Shown in pieces: positions 24,288 to 33,514 of a DNA stretch of 64,000 bases. The stretch covers positions 2,418,001 through 2,482,000 of the forward strand of contig NZ_CP025512.1 of NCBI RefSeq assembly GCF_003491345.1. Reading direction: 5' to 3'. The notes under the pieces were generated by a model. It worked only from the letters and a program-made list of their open reading frames with translations, ran no database searches and was not told the DNA's origin. Position 1 is the stretch's first letter. Every line of letters begins with the position of its first letter. The position numbers and the translations under genes are program-made. The DNA comes from Neorhizobium sp. SOG26 (GTDB lineage Bacteria > Pseudomonadota > Alphaproteobacteria > Rhizobiales > Rhizobiaceae).

Positions 24288-25460
24288 TCACGACAGCGAA
24301 AAGTTCTTCAAACGTTCCTGCAGGAGCGCAATGGTCGGCGCGTCGGCATTGGCGAAGGCGAACCGCAGATAGTCCTGCTGTCTTTCGCCGAAATAGACGC
24401 CGGGAATGCAGACGATCCCGGCTTCCTTCGCAAGCTTCTCCGCCACTTCCACGGAGCTATGGCCCGCAAAGGGATGCCGCACGAAAGCGAAATAGGCGCC
24501 GATCGCATCGAGCGTCCAATCGTTGACGGAGCGCATGACCGTCTTCAGGGCCTCGGCGCGGCGGCCGATCTCCTGGCGGTTCGCTTCCCGCCAATCGGCC
24601 AGCAGCGGCAGCGCCTGCGCCACCGCGGCCTGGGCCGCCCGCGGGGCGCAGATCTGCAGGTTATCCATGATCTTGGCGATCTGTTCGACCGTCGCGGCGC
24701 CCGCGGTGATCGCGCCCAATCGATGGCCGGGGATGCAGAAGGATTTCGAGAAGCTGTAGAGGCTGATCAGGGTCTCTTCCCATCCGGCCATGGAGAACAG
24801 TTCATGCGGCGCGCGTCCCGCATCCGGCATGAAGTCGCGATAGGTCTCGTCGAGGATCAGCCAGATGCCCTTTTCCCGGCAGAGGTCGAAGATCGCGCGA
24901 AGCAGGTCCGGCGGATAGATGGCGCCGGTCGGGTTGTTGGGCGAGACAAGCGCGAGAGCGCGAACCTGAGGCGTGATGGCGGCATCGATCGCCGCAAGAT
25001 CCGGCAGGAAGCCGCGTTCAGCCTGGCATGGAACGAAGGCGGTCCGAATGCCCATCATCGCCAGCGTGGTTTCGTGGTTGAAGTAGAAGGGCTCGGTCAT
25101 CAGTACCGTGTCACCGGCACCCGCCACCGTCATGGCGGCGCAGACAAAAGCCTGGTTGCAGCCCGAGGTGATGTGGATGTTGTCCGCCCGAAGCTCAGCG
25201 GCATAGACTTGTGACAGGTGCGCGGCATAGGCCTGGCGCAGCGACAACTCGCCTTCGATCGCGCCGTAGCCGGTAAACCCGGTCGAGGATCCTGTCTCCC
25301 CCAGGAGCCTCAGCATCTCCGGATGGGCCGGATATCCCGGAACCGCCTGTGAAAGGTCGATCAGCGGACCATGGGTTCCGCGGTAAGCCCTGCCCCAGGC
25401 GGCAACGGCGGGAACGGGAGGCGGCGAGAGCTTTTCGACAAGGGGATTGAAGGAGGACAT
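24288..25460 (-). CDS. PLP-dependent aminotransferase, class I/II
   Basis: The 390-aa enzyme has the PLP lysine in SLYSFSKSFCIPGHRLG, the VSPNNPTGAIYP loop, ILDETYRDF and a C-terminal YLRFAFAN. The substrate is not identifiable. It is divergent from the sulfite-oxidase-like gene (72 bp between them) and probably co-transcribed with DUF763. Confidence 0.88.
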   Translation of the reverse strand: MSSFNPLVEKLSPPPVPAVAAWGRAYRGTHGPLIDLSQAVPGYPAHPEMLRLLGETGSSTGFTGYGAIEGELSLRQAYAAHLSQVYAAELRADNIHITSGCNQAFVCAAMTVAGAGDTVLMTEPFYFNHETTLAMMGIRTAFVPCQAERGFLPDLAAIDAAITPQVRALALVSPNNPTGAIYPPDLLRAIFDLCREKGIWLILDETYRDFMPDAGRAPHELFSMAGWEETLISLYSFSKSFCIPGHRLGAITAGAATVEQIAKIMDNLQICAPRAAQAAVAQALPLLADWREANRQEIGRRAEALKTVMRSVNDWTLDAIGAYFAFVRHPFAGHSSVEVAEKLAKEAGIVCIPGVYFGERQQDYLRFAFANADAPTIALLQERLKNFSLS

Positions 25461-25532
25461 CGATATTCCGGAGATGCGATTGATTTGTCCCCCTTGTTGA
25501 TCAGATTATTGGGATACGCAAGGAGAACCGAT

Positions 25533-26210
25533 ATGGCGAATGATACGCCTTTGGACGATGGGCAGCCGGAGGACTCAAAGCTCACGCGCACGAAGCGCCA
25601 ATGGGCCGAGCAAGGCAAGTTCCTCACCGGCCGCATCACGAGGCCTGAAACGGACCGCCTGCCACCCGGCCAGCACCTGGTGAAGAACTGGCCGGTGCTT
25701 GATCTTGGCCAGCAGCCGCGCGTTCCCACTACCCAGTGGAAGCTCGACGTGCGCGGGCTCGTCAACAACCCGATCACCTTCGACTGGGCTGCCTTCAACA
25801 CCCTGCCGCAGAGCGAGATGCGCTCCGACATTCACTGCGTCACGACCTGGTCGCGCTACGATAACAACTGGAAGGGCGTCGCCACCCACGACCTTCTGGA
25901 CGCGGTCGACCCGAAGGACGAGGCGGTTGCGGTGATGTTGACGAGCTACGACGGCTACACCACCAACCTGTTGCTCTCCGACTTCGCCTCGCCGGACGCG
26001 ATCATTGTGCATTCATGGGAAGGGCAGCCGCTGACCGAGGAACACGGCGGGCCGGTACGGCTCGTGGTGCCGCATCTTTACTTCTGGAAAAGCGCCAAAT
26101 GGCTTCAGCGGATCGAGTTCCTCAGCCGCGACCAGGCCGGCTTTTGGGAAAAGAACGGGTATCATATGCGCGGCGACCCGTGGGCCGAACAGCGCTATGA
26201 CGAGGATTGA
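25533..26210 (+). CDS. Sulfite-oxidase-like molybdopterin protein (cytoplasmic)
   Basis: The 225-aa protein starts at the ATG behind AAGGAG; the longer open frame upstream overlaps the divergent aminotransferase. It has the SUOX-fold segment with SDIHCVTTWSRYDNNW, whose Cys should be the molybdenum ligand, and VRLVVPHLYFWKSAKW. It has no Tat or Sec signal, in contrast to periplasmic MsrP. No haem or reductase partner adjoins it. Its reaction is unknown; sulfite or sulfoxide chemistry is possible. Confidence 0.85.
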   Translation: MANDTPLDDGQPEDSKLTRTKRQWAEQGKFLTGRITRPETDRLPPGQHLVKNWPVLDLGQQPRVPTTQWKLDVRGLVNNPITFDWAAFNTLPQSEMRSDIHCVTTWSRYDNNWKGVATHDLLDAVDPKDEAVAVMLTSYDGYTTNLLLSDFASPDAIIVHSWEGQPLTEEHGGPVRLVVPHLYFWKSAKWLQRIEFLSRDQAGFWEKNGYHMRGDPWAEQRYDED

Positions 26211-26220
26211 GAAGGGACGG

Positions 26221-26254
26221 ATGAGGGACAACCCCGCGCGGCGCCCCTCATTTG
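26221..26254. terminator. Hairpin between convergent sulfite-oxidase-like gene and paoC
   Basis: ATGAGGG and CCCTCAT form a 7-bp stem with a GC-rich loop, followed by TTTGCTT on the plus strand. It fills the 46-bp gap between the convergent genes. Confidence 0.5.
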
Positions 26255-26256
26255 CT

Positions 26257-28539
26257 TCAGATCAGCTTCTCCAGCGTCACCGGCAGCTCGCGGACCCGCT
26301 TGCCCGTGGCGTGGAACACGGCATTGGCAATCGCCGGGGCAACGCCGACGATACCGACTTCGCCGACACCCTTGCCGCCCAAGGCTGACGCGTTGTAGTC
26401 CGGCACCCCAACCGAAATGACCTGTATATCCGGGACATCGGCATTGGTCGGCACGAGATAGTCGGCAACATTGTTGTTGACGGTGCGCCCGTTGCGCATG
26501 TCGACCAGTCCCTCTTCCAGAAGCGCCTGACCGATGCCCATGATGATGCCGCCGCGCCACTGGCTTTCCACCATGCGCGGATTGTAGAGCCGGCCGCAGT
26601 CAAACGCCGAGACCATGCGCGACAGGCGCACCGTACCGAAATCCTCGTCCACCCGGACCTCGGCAAAGTGGGCGCACCAGCTGTGCATGGAGTATTCGCC
26701 CATGGTCGGCCCCTCCACCTTGGCCATGGTGGTCCAGGCTTGGTGCTGGTCTTCCATGCTGGCGCCATCCGGCAATGTGTTGCGACGGATTTCGAGGACA
26801 TCGCGGCCGAGCGACTGCATCAGTTCCGGCAGGGTGAGCGACGGGCCCTCCCCTCCCACAGATACCCGTCCACCGCTGAAGGTCAGCGTATTGGCGCCGG
26901 TATCACGTAGCGGCGAACTGGGTTCGCTGAGCGCGAGCCCGATCAGTTCGTCGCGGGCAGCAGACGCTGCCTTGTGGACGGCGCCCAGGATCGAACCGGC
27001 GAGCATCGAGCCGCCGGCGATTGCCGAGCCCGGCATGCGGGAATCGCCAAGATGCACCTCGACCTGATCGACAGGCACGCCGAAGATCTCGGCTGCCGTC
27101 TGCGCCAGGATCGTATAGGTGCCCTGGCCCATGTCGATCGCACCGCTCACAACTTCGACCCGGCCATTGCCGAGGATGCGGATCATCGCCTCGCTCGGCG
27201 CCTGGATCACCGGGAAGGTGCCGCAGGCCATGCCCCAGCCAATCAGTGTGCGGCCGTCCCTCATCGAGCGCGGCGCGTGATTTCGCTTCGACCAGCCGAA
27301 GGCCTCTGCACCCTCGGTCATGGCCTCGCGAAGGCGGCGCGTCGACCATGGCTTGCCTGACTGGTAGTCGCGGTCGGCATAGTTCTTCAGCCGAAGCTCC
27401 AGCGGATCCATGCCCAGCTGTGCAGCAAGCTCATCCATCGCGGTCTCGATGCCAAACGCGCTCGGGTTCTTTCCCGGGCCACGCAGGGCGCCGGGTGTCA
27501 CCGTGTTGACCGGCACGACCCGATGTTCGCTCGAAAGATTCTCGACCTTGTACATGATGGGCGTCGCCGCGCCCGTCTGCTCGGGCCAGACGCCATAGGT
27601 CGAGGTTTCGCTGGCGCCGCGATGTACGATCGCCTGCAGCACGCCGTCTTGCGTTGCGCCGAGCTTGATCGTTTGGCGGGTTGCCGCGCGTCCACCGTAA
27701 CCGGTGAAGTTCTGCGGACGCGTCAGCGCCAACTTGACCGGCCGACCGAGCTTGCGCGCCGCGAATGCGGCAACGGCACCATGCGCCAGCGCCGCGCCCT
27801 TGGAACCGAAACCGCCGCCGATGAAGGGCGAAATCAGGTGGACGTTTTCAAACGGCAGGCCGAACCATTCGGCATAGGAGCGGGCCATGCCGTGCGACCA
27901 CTGGCTCGGCTCCCAGACGGTCAGCTGATCGCCATCCCACTTTGCAGTGAGCCCATGCGGCTCCATCGCCACATGGTATTCCCGTGGCGTCTTGTATTCG
28001 GCCTCGACCTTGACCGGTGCGGCGGCATAGGCCGCTTCCGCATCGCCCCAGCTGGCGCTGAGATGCTCCAGCAGGTTTCCTTCACCGGCATTGGGATCAT
28101 CCAGGCTCGCCACATGCGGAGCCTCTTCATAGGTCACCCGGATCAGCTTGGCGGCCGCAACGGCCTGTTCCCGGCTTTCCGCAATCACGGCCGCGACCGG
28201 CTCGCCATTGTAACGGACCTCGCGCGACAGCGGGTAATAGGGTTCGTCCGGGCGATTGCCACCCCAGTCGGTTGCGACACGCATGCCGAAGTCATCCTCC
28301 GGCGTCAGCACCAGGAGAACGCCGGGGGAAGCGAGCGCTGCCTGCATGTCGACGGAGACGACCCGGCCCGCGGGGATGGTGCTCGGCACGAGCACGCCAT
28401 GGGCCAGATTCTCCACCGGGTGTTCAAGCGCGTATTTCGCCGCGCCGGTGACCTTGAGATCACCTTCAAAGCGCGTCTGGCGTCCGCCCACGACGCCGTC
28501 GGAGGAATCACCGAATTTTCGAGGTGCCATGATGGTCAT
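26257..28539 (-). CDS. paoC: Aldehyde oxidoreductase molybdenum-binding subunit (PaoC/YagR-like)
   Basis: The 760-aa xanthine-oxidase-family large subunit has PSQWSHGMARSYAEWFGL, GGFGSKG, ALRGPGKNPSAFGIE, GAIDMGQGTYTILAQ and a catalytic Glu in GKGVGEVGIVG near the C-terminus. It binds the molybdenum cofactor and oxidises the substrate, probably an aromatic aldehyde as in PaoABC. It is last in a three-gene set, overlapping the FAD subunit gene by 4 bp. No paoD/xdhC-type cofactor-insertion gene is visible next to it. Confidence 0.9.
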   Translation of the reverse strand: MTIMAPRKFGDSSDGVVGGRQTRFEGDLKVTGAAKYALEHPVENLAHGVLVPSTIPAGRVVSVDMQAALASPGVLLVLTPEDDFGMRVATDWGGNRPDEPYYPLSREVRYNGEPVAAVIAESREQAVAAAKLIRVTYEEAPHVASLDDPNAGEGNLLEHLSASWGDAEAAYAAAPVKVEAEYKTPREYHVAMEPHGLTAKWDGDQLTVWEPSQWSHGMARSYAEWFGLPFENVHLISPFIGGGFGSKGAALAHGAVAAFAARKLGRPVKLALTRPQNFTGYGGRAATRQTIKLGATQDGVLQAIVHRGASETSTYGVWPEQTGAATPIMYKVENLSSEHRVVPVNTVTPGALRGPGKNPSAFGIETAMDELAAQLGMDPLELRLKNYADRDYQSGKPWSTRRLREAMTEGAEAFGWSKRNHAPRSMRDGRTLIGWGMACGTFPVIQAPSEAMIRILGNGRVEVVSGAIDMGQGTYTILAQTAAEIFGVPVDQVEVHLGDSRMPGSAIAGGSMLAGSILGAVHKAASAARDELIGLALSEPSSPLRDTGANTLTFSGGRVSVGGEGPSLTLPELMQSLGRDVLEIRRNTLPDGASMEDQHQAWTTMAKVEGPTMGEYSMHSWCAHFAEVRVDEDFGTVRLSRMVSAFDCGRLYNPRMVESQWRGGIIMGIGQALLEEGLVDMRNGRTVNNNVADYLVPTNADVPDIQVISVGVPDYNASALGGKGVGEVGIVGVAPAIANAVFHATGKRVRELPVTLEKLI

Positions 28540-29534
28540 GCGAGGTCTCCCAGGCTTGGAGCCAGTTGAAGGATGGCGCGCGCAACGACGCGCGGCGCAA
28601 GCTCGATCTTGTAGGCGTTATCGCCGTGGCTGACGGCGCCTTCCATGGAGAGCCGGCTCGCGCTGCGCACGAGATCCGCATCCAGCGCCTTGCCAATGAG
28701 AGCCTGTTCCACCGCAAGCGCCCGCCACGGCTTGGTGGCGACACCGCCCAAGGCAACGTGGATATCGCTCACGGTCCGACCGTCCGCCTCGAGCTCCAGC
28801 CCGACGGCGGCGCTGGCTGCTGCAAATTCATAAGACTGGCGGTCACGAACCTTGAGGTAAACCGACTGCCGTGCCGCAACCGAAGCCGGTACGGTGATGC
28901 CGCGAATGATCTCGCCCGGCTGCAGAAGCGTTTCCCGTTCCGGTGCTTCGCCATAAGGCAGGAAGAAGTCATCCACCGGCACCTGCCGGGTACCGAGATC
29001 CACCACCGCGTCGAAGGCCACAAGTGCGACCGCAAGATCACCAGGGTAGGTCGCGATGCATTTTTCGCTGGTCCCGAGGACGGCGTGATTGCGGGTCACC
29101 CCACCCAGGGCCGAACAGCCGGAGCCCGGCGCACGCTTGTTGCAGGCGGGAAAGGCCTGAGGATCCCGAAAGTAGGCGCAGCGTGTCCGCTGCAGCAGGT
29201 TTCCGCCGATCGTGGCCATGTTGCGAAGCTGCGCGGAGGCGGCCAGCGACAGGGACTGCGCGATAGCCGGAAACTGCGTCTTGACCTCAGGATGATCGGC
29301 AACAGCGCTCATGGTCGCAAGCGCACCGATTGTCAGGCCGCCCTCGCCGACATTGATCGTATCGAGCCCGGCAAGACGGGTAATATCGACCACCGTGTCC
29401 GGCTCGGTGACACCGCATTTGGCGAGGTCGAGAAGTGTCGTCCCGCCGGCGAGCAGCATGGCGCCCGCTTGCTGCGCGGCACGGCTTGCCTCTTCCGCGG
29501 AGGCGGCGCGAAGGTAGGAGAAGTCTTTCATCAC
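28536..29534 (-). CDS. paoB: Aldehyde oxidoreductase FAD subunit (PaoB/YagS-like)
   Basis: The 332-aa protein has the FAD-binding motifs MLLAGGTTLLDLAK and ATIGGNLLQRTRC of the CO-dehydrogenase medium-subunit family. It also carries a Cys-rich insertion (about residues 120-165; RTRCAYFR, CNKRAPGSGC, SEKCIATYPGD), the place where PaoB and 4-hydroxybenzoyl-CoA reductase bind an extra [4Fe-4S] cluster. This insertion separates it from ordinary XdhB/CoxM proteins. It overlaps both neighbours by 4 bp. Confidence 0.9.
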   Translation of the reverse strand: MMKDFSYLRAASAEEASRAAQQAGAMLLAGGTTLLDLAKCGVTEPDTVVDITRLAGLDTINVGEGGLTIGALATMSAVADHPEVKTQFPAIAQSLSLAASAQLRNMATIGGNLLQRTRCAYFRDPQAFPACNKRAPGSGCSALGGVTRNHAVLGTSEKCIATYPGDLAVALVAFDAVVDLGTRQVPVDDFFLPYGEAPERETLLQPGEIIRGITVPASVAARQSVYLKVRDRQSYEFAAASAAVGLELEADGRTVSDIHVALGGVATKPWRALAVEQALIGKALDADLVRSASRLSMEGAVSHGDNAYKIELAPRVVARAILQLAPSLGDLA

Positions 29535-30004
29535 GCCATCTCCGCCGCTTCGCGCACCGCCGTAACGATGCTGTTATAGGCGCCGCACCGACAGAGATTG
29601 CCGGACATGTATTCGCGGATCTCTTCGTCGGATCCGGCATGGCCTTCCCGGATGCAGGCAACCGCCGACATGATCTGGCCGGGCGTGCAATAACCGCACT
29701 GGAAGGCGTCATGTTCAATGAAAGCGGACTGCACCGGATGAAGTTCGCCATTCGGACCGGCAAGCCCCTCGATCGTCGTCACCTGCCGCCCTTCAGCCTG
29801 GGCGGCGAGCGTCAGGCAGGAGAGGACGCGCTTGCCATCGACATGGCAGGTGCAGGCGCCGCACTGGCCCTGGTCGCAACCCTTCTTGGTACCGGTGAGG
29901 CCAAGGTGTTCGCGGAGCGCGTCGAGCAACGTGACGCGCGGCTCGACATCCAGTTCATGGCGCTGGCCATTGATGTCGAGCGTGAGATGAATCGTTCGTG
30001 TCAT
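29531..30004 (-). CDS. paoA: Aldehyde oxidoreductase 2Fe-2S subunit (PaoA/YagT-like)
   Basis: The 157-aa protein carries two [2Fe-2S] clusters: the plant-type CDQGQCGACTCHVDGKRVLSC and the helical CGYCTPGQ...LCRCGAY. The ATG at 30004 is preferred (AGGAG upstream); the frame extends seven codons further. It lacks the Tat leader of E. coli PaoA, so this complex is probably cytoplasmic. It is the first gene of the set, and a TetR regulator is divergent from it. Confidence 0.92.
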   Translation of the reverse strand: MTRTIHLTLDINGQRHELDVEPRVTLLDALREHLGLTGTKKGCDQGQCGACTCHVDGKRVLSCLTLAAQAEGRQVTTIEGLAGPNGELHPVQSAFIEHDAFQCGYCTPGQIMSAVACIREGHAGSDEEIREYMSGNLCRCGAYNSIVTAVREAAEMA

Positions 30005-30239
30005 GAAAGCTCCTGCTATCGTCACGAGTATGGATTATCGAAAGTCTACAAGGGCTGGCCGAGGCTCGGCCGGACGCTATATCGGTCTTGGTCGTGGGAC
30101 GCGCCGCGCGAATTCGGCATGACATTCCCCAAACTTCTGGATTAAGAAGTTGAAGGCACTCCGGATAAACGGAGGAGCCTCCGGTTAAGTTAACGGCTTG
30201 CAGGTTTTCGTCAAGCCCCTGTTTCCATGGGAGTCAGAA

Positions 30240-30833
30240 TTGGCCGCGGCCGAGCCAGACACAGCCACATCCGCACCGCCGAAGCTTCGAGCAGACGCAC
30301 GCCGCAATCGGCAGAAACTGATCGAGGTGGCAGCACTGGCTTTCGCAGAAAACGGCGCGGAGGCTTCGCTGGAAGACATCGCCAAGCGCGCGGGCGTCGG
30401 CATCGGCACGCTCTATCGACACTTCCCGTCCCGCGAGCACCTGGTGGAAGTGGTCTATCGCCGCGAACTGGAGGCCATGGCCGGCGCGGCGGCGGAACTT
30501 TCCGAAAAACATCCGCCCGATGTGGCGTTGGAAGAATGGATGCGCCGCTTCGTGAGCTTCATGGCGACGAAACGCGGCATGTCGAACAGCCTGCGCATCC
30601 TGATGACCTCGCACGGCTCGATGTTTGCAGAAAAGTTCGGTCATGTGAGGGGCGCGCTGGAAACGCTGCTCGTGGCAGCGCGCGACACGGGCGCCGTCCG
30701 CGGCGATGTCGATGCGGCGGATGTCATGAATGCCTTAACCAGTATCTATTCCATTCCCGATACGCCGGAATGGCGCGAGCGCTCCCACCGTTTGATCACC
30801 CTGCTGATGGACGGGCTGCGCTGCGTCAAATAG
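30240..30833 (+). CDS. TetR-family regulator
   Basis: The protein is 197 aa from the TTG at 30240, chosen because GGGAG lies just upstream; a TTG at 30198 would add 14 residues, and no ATG is available. The helix-turn-helix is RQKLIEVAALAFAENG followed by ASLEDIAKRAGVGIGTLYRHF. It is divergent from paoABC and is the likely repressor of that set. Confidence 0.85.
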   Translation: MAAAEPDTATSAPPKLRADARRNRQKLIEVAALAFAENGAEASLEDIAKRAGVGIGTLYRHFPSREHLVEVVYRRELEAMAGAAAELSEKHPPDVALEEWMRRFVSFMATKRGMSNSLRILMTSHGSMFAEKFGHVRGALETLLVAARDTGAVRGDVDAADVMNALTSIYSIPDTPEWRERSHRLITLLMDGLRCVK

Positions 30834-30871
30834 GCTATGCTCCACTCGTTCTCCCATCCAGGCAGTTTTCG

Positions 30872-31492
30872 ATGACGCTCCAGGACATTGTGCAGGCCAT
30901 CGTTGACAAGGCTCAGGGCCGTGATCGCTTTATCGTCGCCATCGCCGGCCCGCCCGGCTCGGGAAAATCGACGCTGGCGGATGCGTTGCGCGAGGCGCTG
31001 ACCGGGCAAGACGAGACGGCGGAAGTGCTGCCGATGGACGGCTTTCACATGGATAATGCCGTGCTTGAAGCTCGCGGGTTGCTGCCACGCAAAGGCGCCC
31101 CGGAGACGTTCGATGTCCGCGGCCTGATCGATATCCTGCAGGCCGTGCGCGCCGCAAAAGAGGAGGTGCTGGTTCCGGTCTTCGACCGTTCCCGGGAGAT
31201 CGCCATTGCCTCCGCTCGACCGATTTCACCCGACACCCATGTCGTGCTGGCGGAGGGCAATTACCTGCTGGTGGACCAGGAACCATGGTCGCACGCAGCA
31301 CCGCTGTTTGACCTGACGATCCTGCTTGCACCATCCGAGCCGGTGCTTCGCGAACGGCTTCGGGCGCGCTGGGTCCACTATGGGCTGGACGAGGCCGGCA
31401 TCACCTGGAAGCTCGACGGAAACGACCTGCCGAACGGGCGCTTCGTACTCGAACATTCCCGCACGCCGGATATCCGCATCGAGACCTTCTGA
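30872..31492 (+). CDS. P-loop nucleoside/sugar kinase-like protein
   Basis: The 206-aa protein has the Walker A motif GPPGSGKSTLADALRE, MDGFHMDNAVL, an Asp-containing VPVFDRSREI and VVLAEGNYLLVD. This is the uridine kinase/phosphoribulokinase-like group often annotated as nucleoside kinase or FrcK-like. The start is the ATG at 30872; the longer open frame overlaps the TetR gene. It lies 38 bp after that gene and ends 6 bp from the convergent sulfoquinovosidase gene. The substrate is unknown. Confidence 0.82.
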   Translation: MTLQDIVQAIVDKAQGRDRFIVAIAGPPGSGKSTLADALREALTGQDETAEVLPMDGFHMDNAVLEARGLLPRKGAPETFDVRGLIDILQAVRAAKEEVLVPVFDRSREIAIASARPISPDTHVVLAEGNYLLVDQEPWSHAAPLFDLTILLAPSEPVLRERLRARWVHYGLDEAGITWKLDGNDLPNGRFVLEHSRTPDIRIETF

Positions 31493-31498
31493 ACCCGC

Positions 31499-33508
31499 TC
31501 AGATCTCGGCGAGCGCCTTGAAGGTCTCGGCGAAGGTGGATGACTTGCGGTAGAAGACGGGGGGACTGCCAATGGGCGACGGAACGGTCACCATCTGGCC
31601 CCCGTCATAGACCTCACCCATCCAGACATGCACCCAAGTCTCGCCTTCCGGCAAATAAACCGGGCGCTCCGCCTGCGCCGCCTGCCATACCGGCGCCACG
31701 AGCAGGTCACGGCCGTAGAGGTAGGCATCCTGGATGGCATAGGTCCGGCGGTCATGCTCATGGTGCAGGAAGAGCGGCCGCTGCACCGGCAGGCCGAGGG
31801 TTGCGGCCTCCTTCGACAGGCTTTTCAGGTAGGGTGCCAGATGCACGTAGATCCGCGTCATCCGGGCGAAATGCGAAAGCACCTCAGGGTCCTGGTCGAT
31901 CTGGATGTTGTCGCGGGGGCGATTGCCCTCGTGGGAGCGCATCACGGGCGTAAACGCTGCCATCTCGGCCCAGCGCATCAGCAGCTCCGGCGTGCGGACA
32001 TTGCCGAACAGGCTCGTGTAACCGCCGATGTCGGAATGGTGGTAGGCGTTGCCGAGCAGGCCTGACGAGAGCGCGGCGCACATGACGGTGACGAGCCCGT
32101 CGTGGCGCGAAAAGTCCACCGACTGGTCGCCGCCCCACAAAAGCGGGCAGTGTTTCTGCACCCCCGTGAAGCCGGCGCGCATGAAGAACAGCGCTTCGCC
32201 CGTCTTGCCGCGGCTCGCCACCGCCTTGGCGTTGACTTCCGCCCAGAGCGTCGGCCAGGCATTGTGCATCAGCTTGGCGTCGATCCCGTTTGCAAGTTCG
32301 ACGTCGATCGGCAGGTATTCGCCGAAATCGGCCATCCAGCCGGAAAGACCATAATCCAGCATCCGCCGCCCGATCACCTCCTCGGCGAACCACTCCGCAG
32401 CGTCCGGATTGGTGAAGTCGACAACACCGCAATCGAACTCGCCGAAGTCGACGATCGCGGTGCGACCCAGTTGATCCTTGGCGAAATAACCGGCCGCCTC
32501 GGCTTCCGGAAACAGCGAACCGTCGACGCAGAGATACGGGTTGACGTAGCCCAGGAAGCGGATGCCTTGCTGGTTGAGCTCAACGATCTTGTCACGCAGG
32601 CCGGGATAGCGAGCTTCGTTCGCCTGCCAGTCCCAGAACAGCCGTGATCCGAAGGATGTCTGGCGAATGCCGACCCAATCCTCGCACCAGAGGCCAGACA
32701 CCTGCACGCCCGCCGCCCGCATGGCTTCCAGCCGGGAGAACGAATTCATCCCGTCCTTGAGGCCGATGATTGCCCCGCGATAGACCCAGTCCGGCAATTC
32801 CGGCTGGCGGCCGAACCGCAGCGACAACTGCTCGACAAGTTCGATGAAGCTGGGCGCCGAGTGGAATTCGATCCGCTCCGGCACGGCCCATACTTCGATC
32901 TCGTGGAAGCTGTCGCGGCGAAAATCGAAGACGGAGTAAGCCGTCGTCTCGACATGCAGCGCATAACGGCGCGACGAGACATAGGTCGGCTGCGGGTAAT
33001 TGGTATTGTAGTAGTCGCCGCCGGCCTTTGCCATGTCCGACTTGAAGGTGATCTCCGTGGTCTTGTCGCGTCCGACCCCAGGTTCCGAGGTCCAAAGCGG
33101 GAAGCGGCGCCCGCGCATGTCGAAATAGGACATCTGCTCGCCGCCGCCCCAGACATGCTCGTCACCTTCCGCCTGGATGCGAATCCAGAAACGATTGATG
33201 CTGTCATCGAGCGAGCGGAAATGGATATGGGTACCAGCCAGCGTCATCTCGAGCCGCGTTGCCATTCCTTCCGCTTCGGAGAAGTTGATGCGGCTGCCTT
33301 CGACGGTAACGTGGCGCAGCGCACTGCGCTCGGTGATGTAGTCCTCGATCTCGAAGTTGCCGCGGTACATGTCCATGCGCTCCTGGCCATGACCGACGTA
33401 GATGGCAGGCGCGGCCGCCGAATGGCGCAGCACGACCCGGTCATCGAGAAGAAGCGAAAAACCGTCAGGCGTTATTTGCAGCTGCATCTTGCGGGCACTC
33501 AGATCCAT
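31499..33508 (-). CDS. smoI: Sulfoquinovosidase (GH31, SmoI/YihQ type)
   Basis: The 669-aa GH31 enzyme matches YihQ-type sulfoquinovosidases. The nucleophile is Asp394 (WMADFGEYLP) and the acid/base is Asp461 (LWGGDQSVD), 67 residues apart as in YihQ. The sulfonate-recognition set reads Lys251, Glu276, Arg289, Trp292 and Tyr497, the KERWY signature of the Agrobacterium enzyme rather than the QQRWY of E. coli. It should release sulfoquinovose from sulfoquinovosyl glycerol. It has no signal peptide, so the glycoside must be imported first. The gene follows the GntR gene by 6 bp. Confidence 0.93.
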   Translation of the reverse strand: MDLSARKMQLQITPDGFSLLLDDRVVLRHSAAAPAIYVGHGQERMDMYRGNFEIEDYITERSALRHVTVEGSRINFSEAEGMATRLEMTLAGTHIHFRSLDDSINRFWIRIQAEGDEHVWGGGEQMSYFDMRGRRFPLWTSEPGVGRDKTTEITFKSDMAKAGGDYYNTNYPQPTYVSSRRYALHVETTAYSVFDFRRDSFHEIEVWAVPERIEFHSAPSFIELVEQLSLRFGRQPELPDWVYRGAIIGLKDGMNSFSRLEAMRAAGVQVSGLWCEDWVGIRQTSFGSRLFWDWQANEARYPGLRDKIVELNQQGIRFLGYVNPYLCVDGSLFPEAEAAGYFAKDQLGRTAIVDFGEFDCGVVDFTNPDAAEWFAEEVIGRRMLDYGLSGWMADFGEYLPIDVELANGIDAKLMHNAWPTLWAEVNAKAVASRGKTGEALFFMRAGFTGVQKHCPLLWGGDQSVDFSRHDGLVTVMCAALSSGLLGNAYHHSDIGGYTSLFGNVRTPELLMRWAEMAAFTPVMRSHEGNRPRDNIQIDQDPEVLSHFARMTRIYVHLAPYLKSLSKEAATLGLPVQRPLFLHHEHDRRTYAIQDAYLYGRDLLVAPVWQAAQAERPVYLPEGETWVHVWMGEVYDGGQMVTVPSPIGSPPVFYRKSSTFAETFKALAEI

Positions 33509-33514
33509 GGAGAC

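Noticed and set aside
22899-25214. 771-codon plus-strand open frame opposite DUF763 and the aminotransferase
   Set aside because: Both minus-strand proteins have clear family motifs; the plus frame is low-complexity shadow sequence.
30198-30239. Longer TetR start at the TTG at 30198
   Set aside because: No ribosome site precedes it, whereas GGGAG precedes the TTG at 30240; it cannot be fully excluded.
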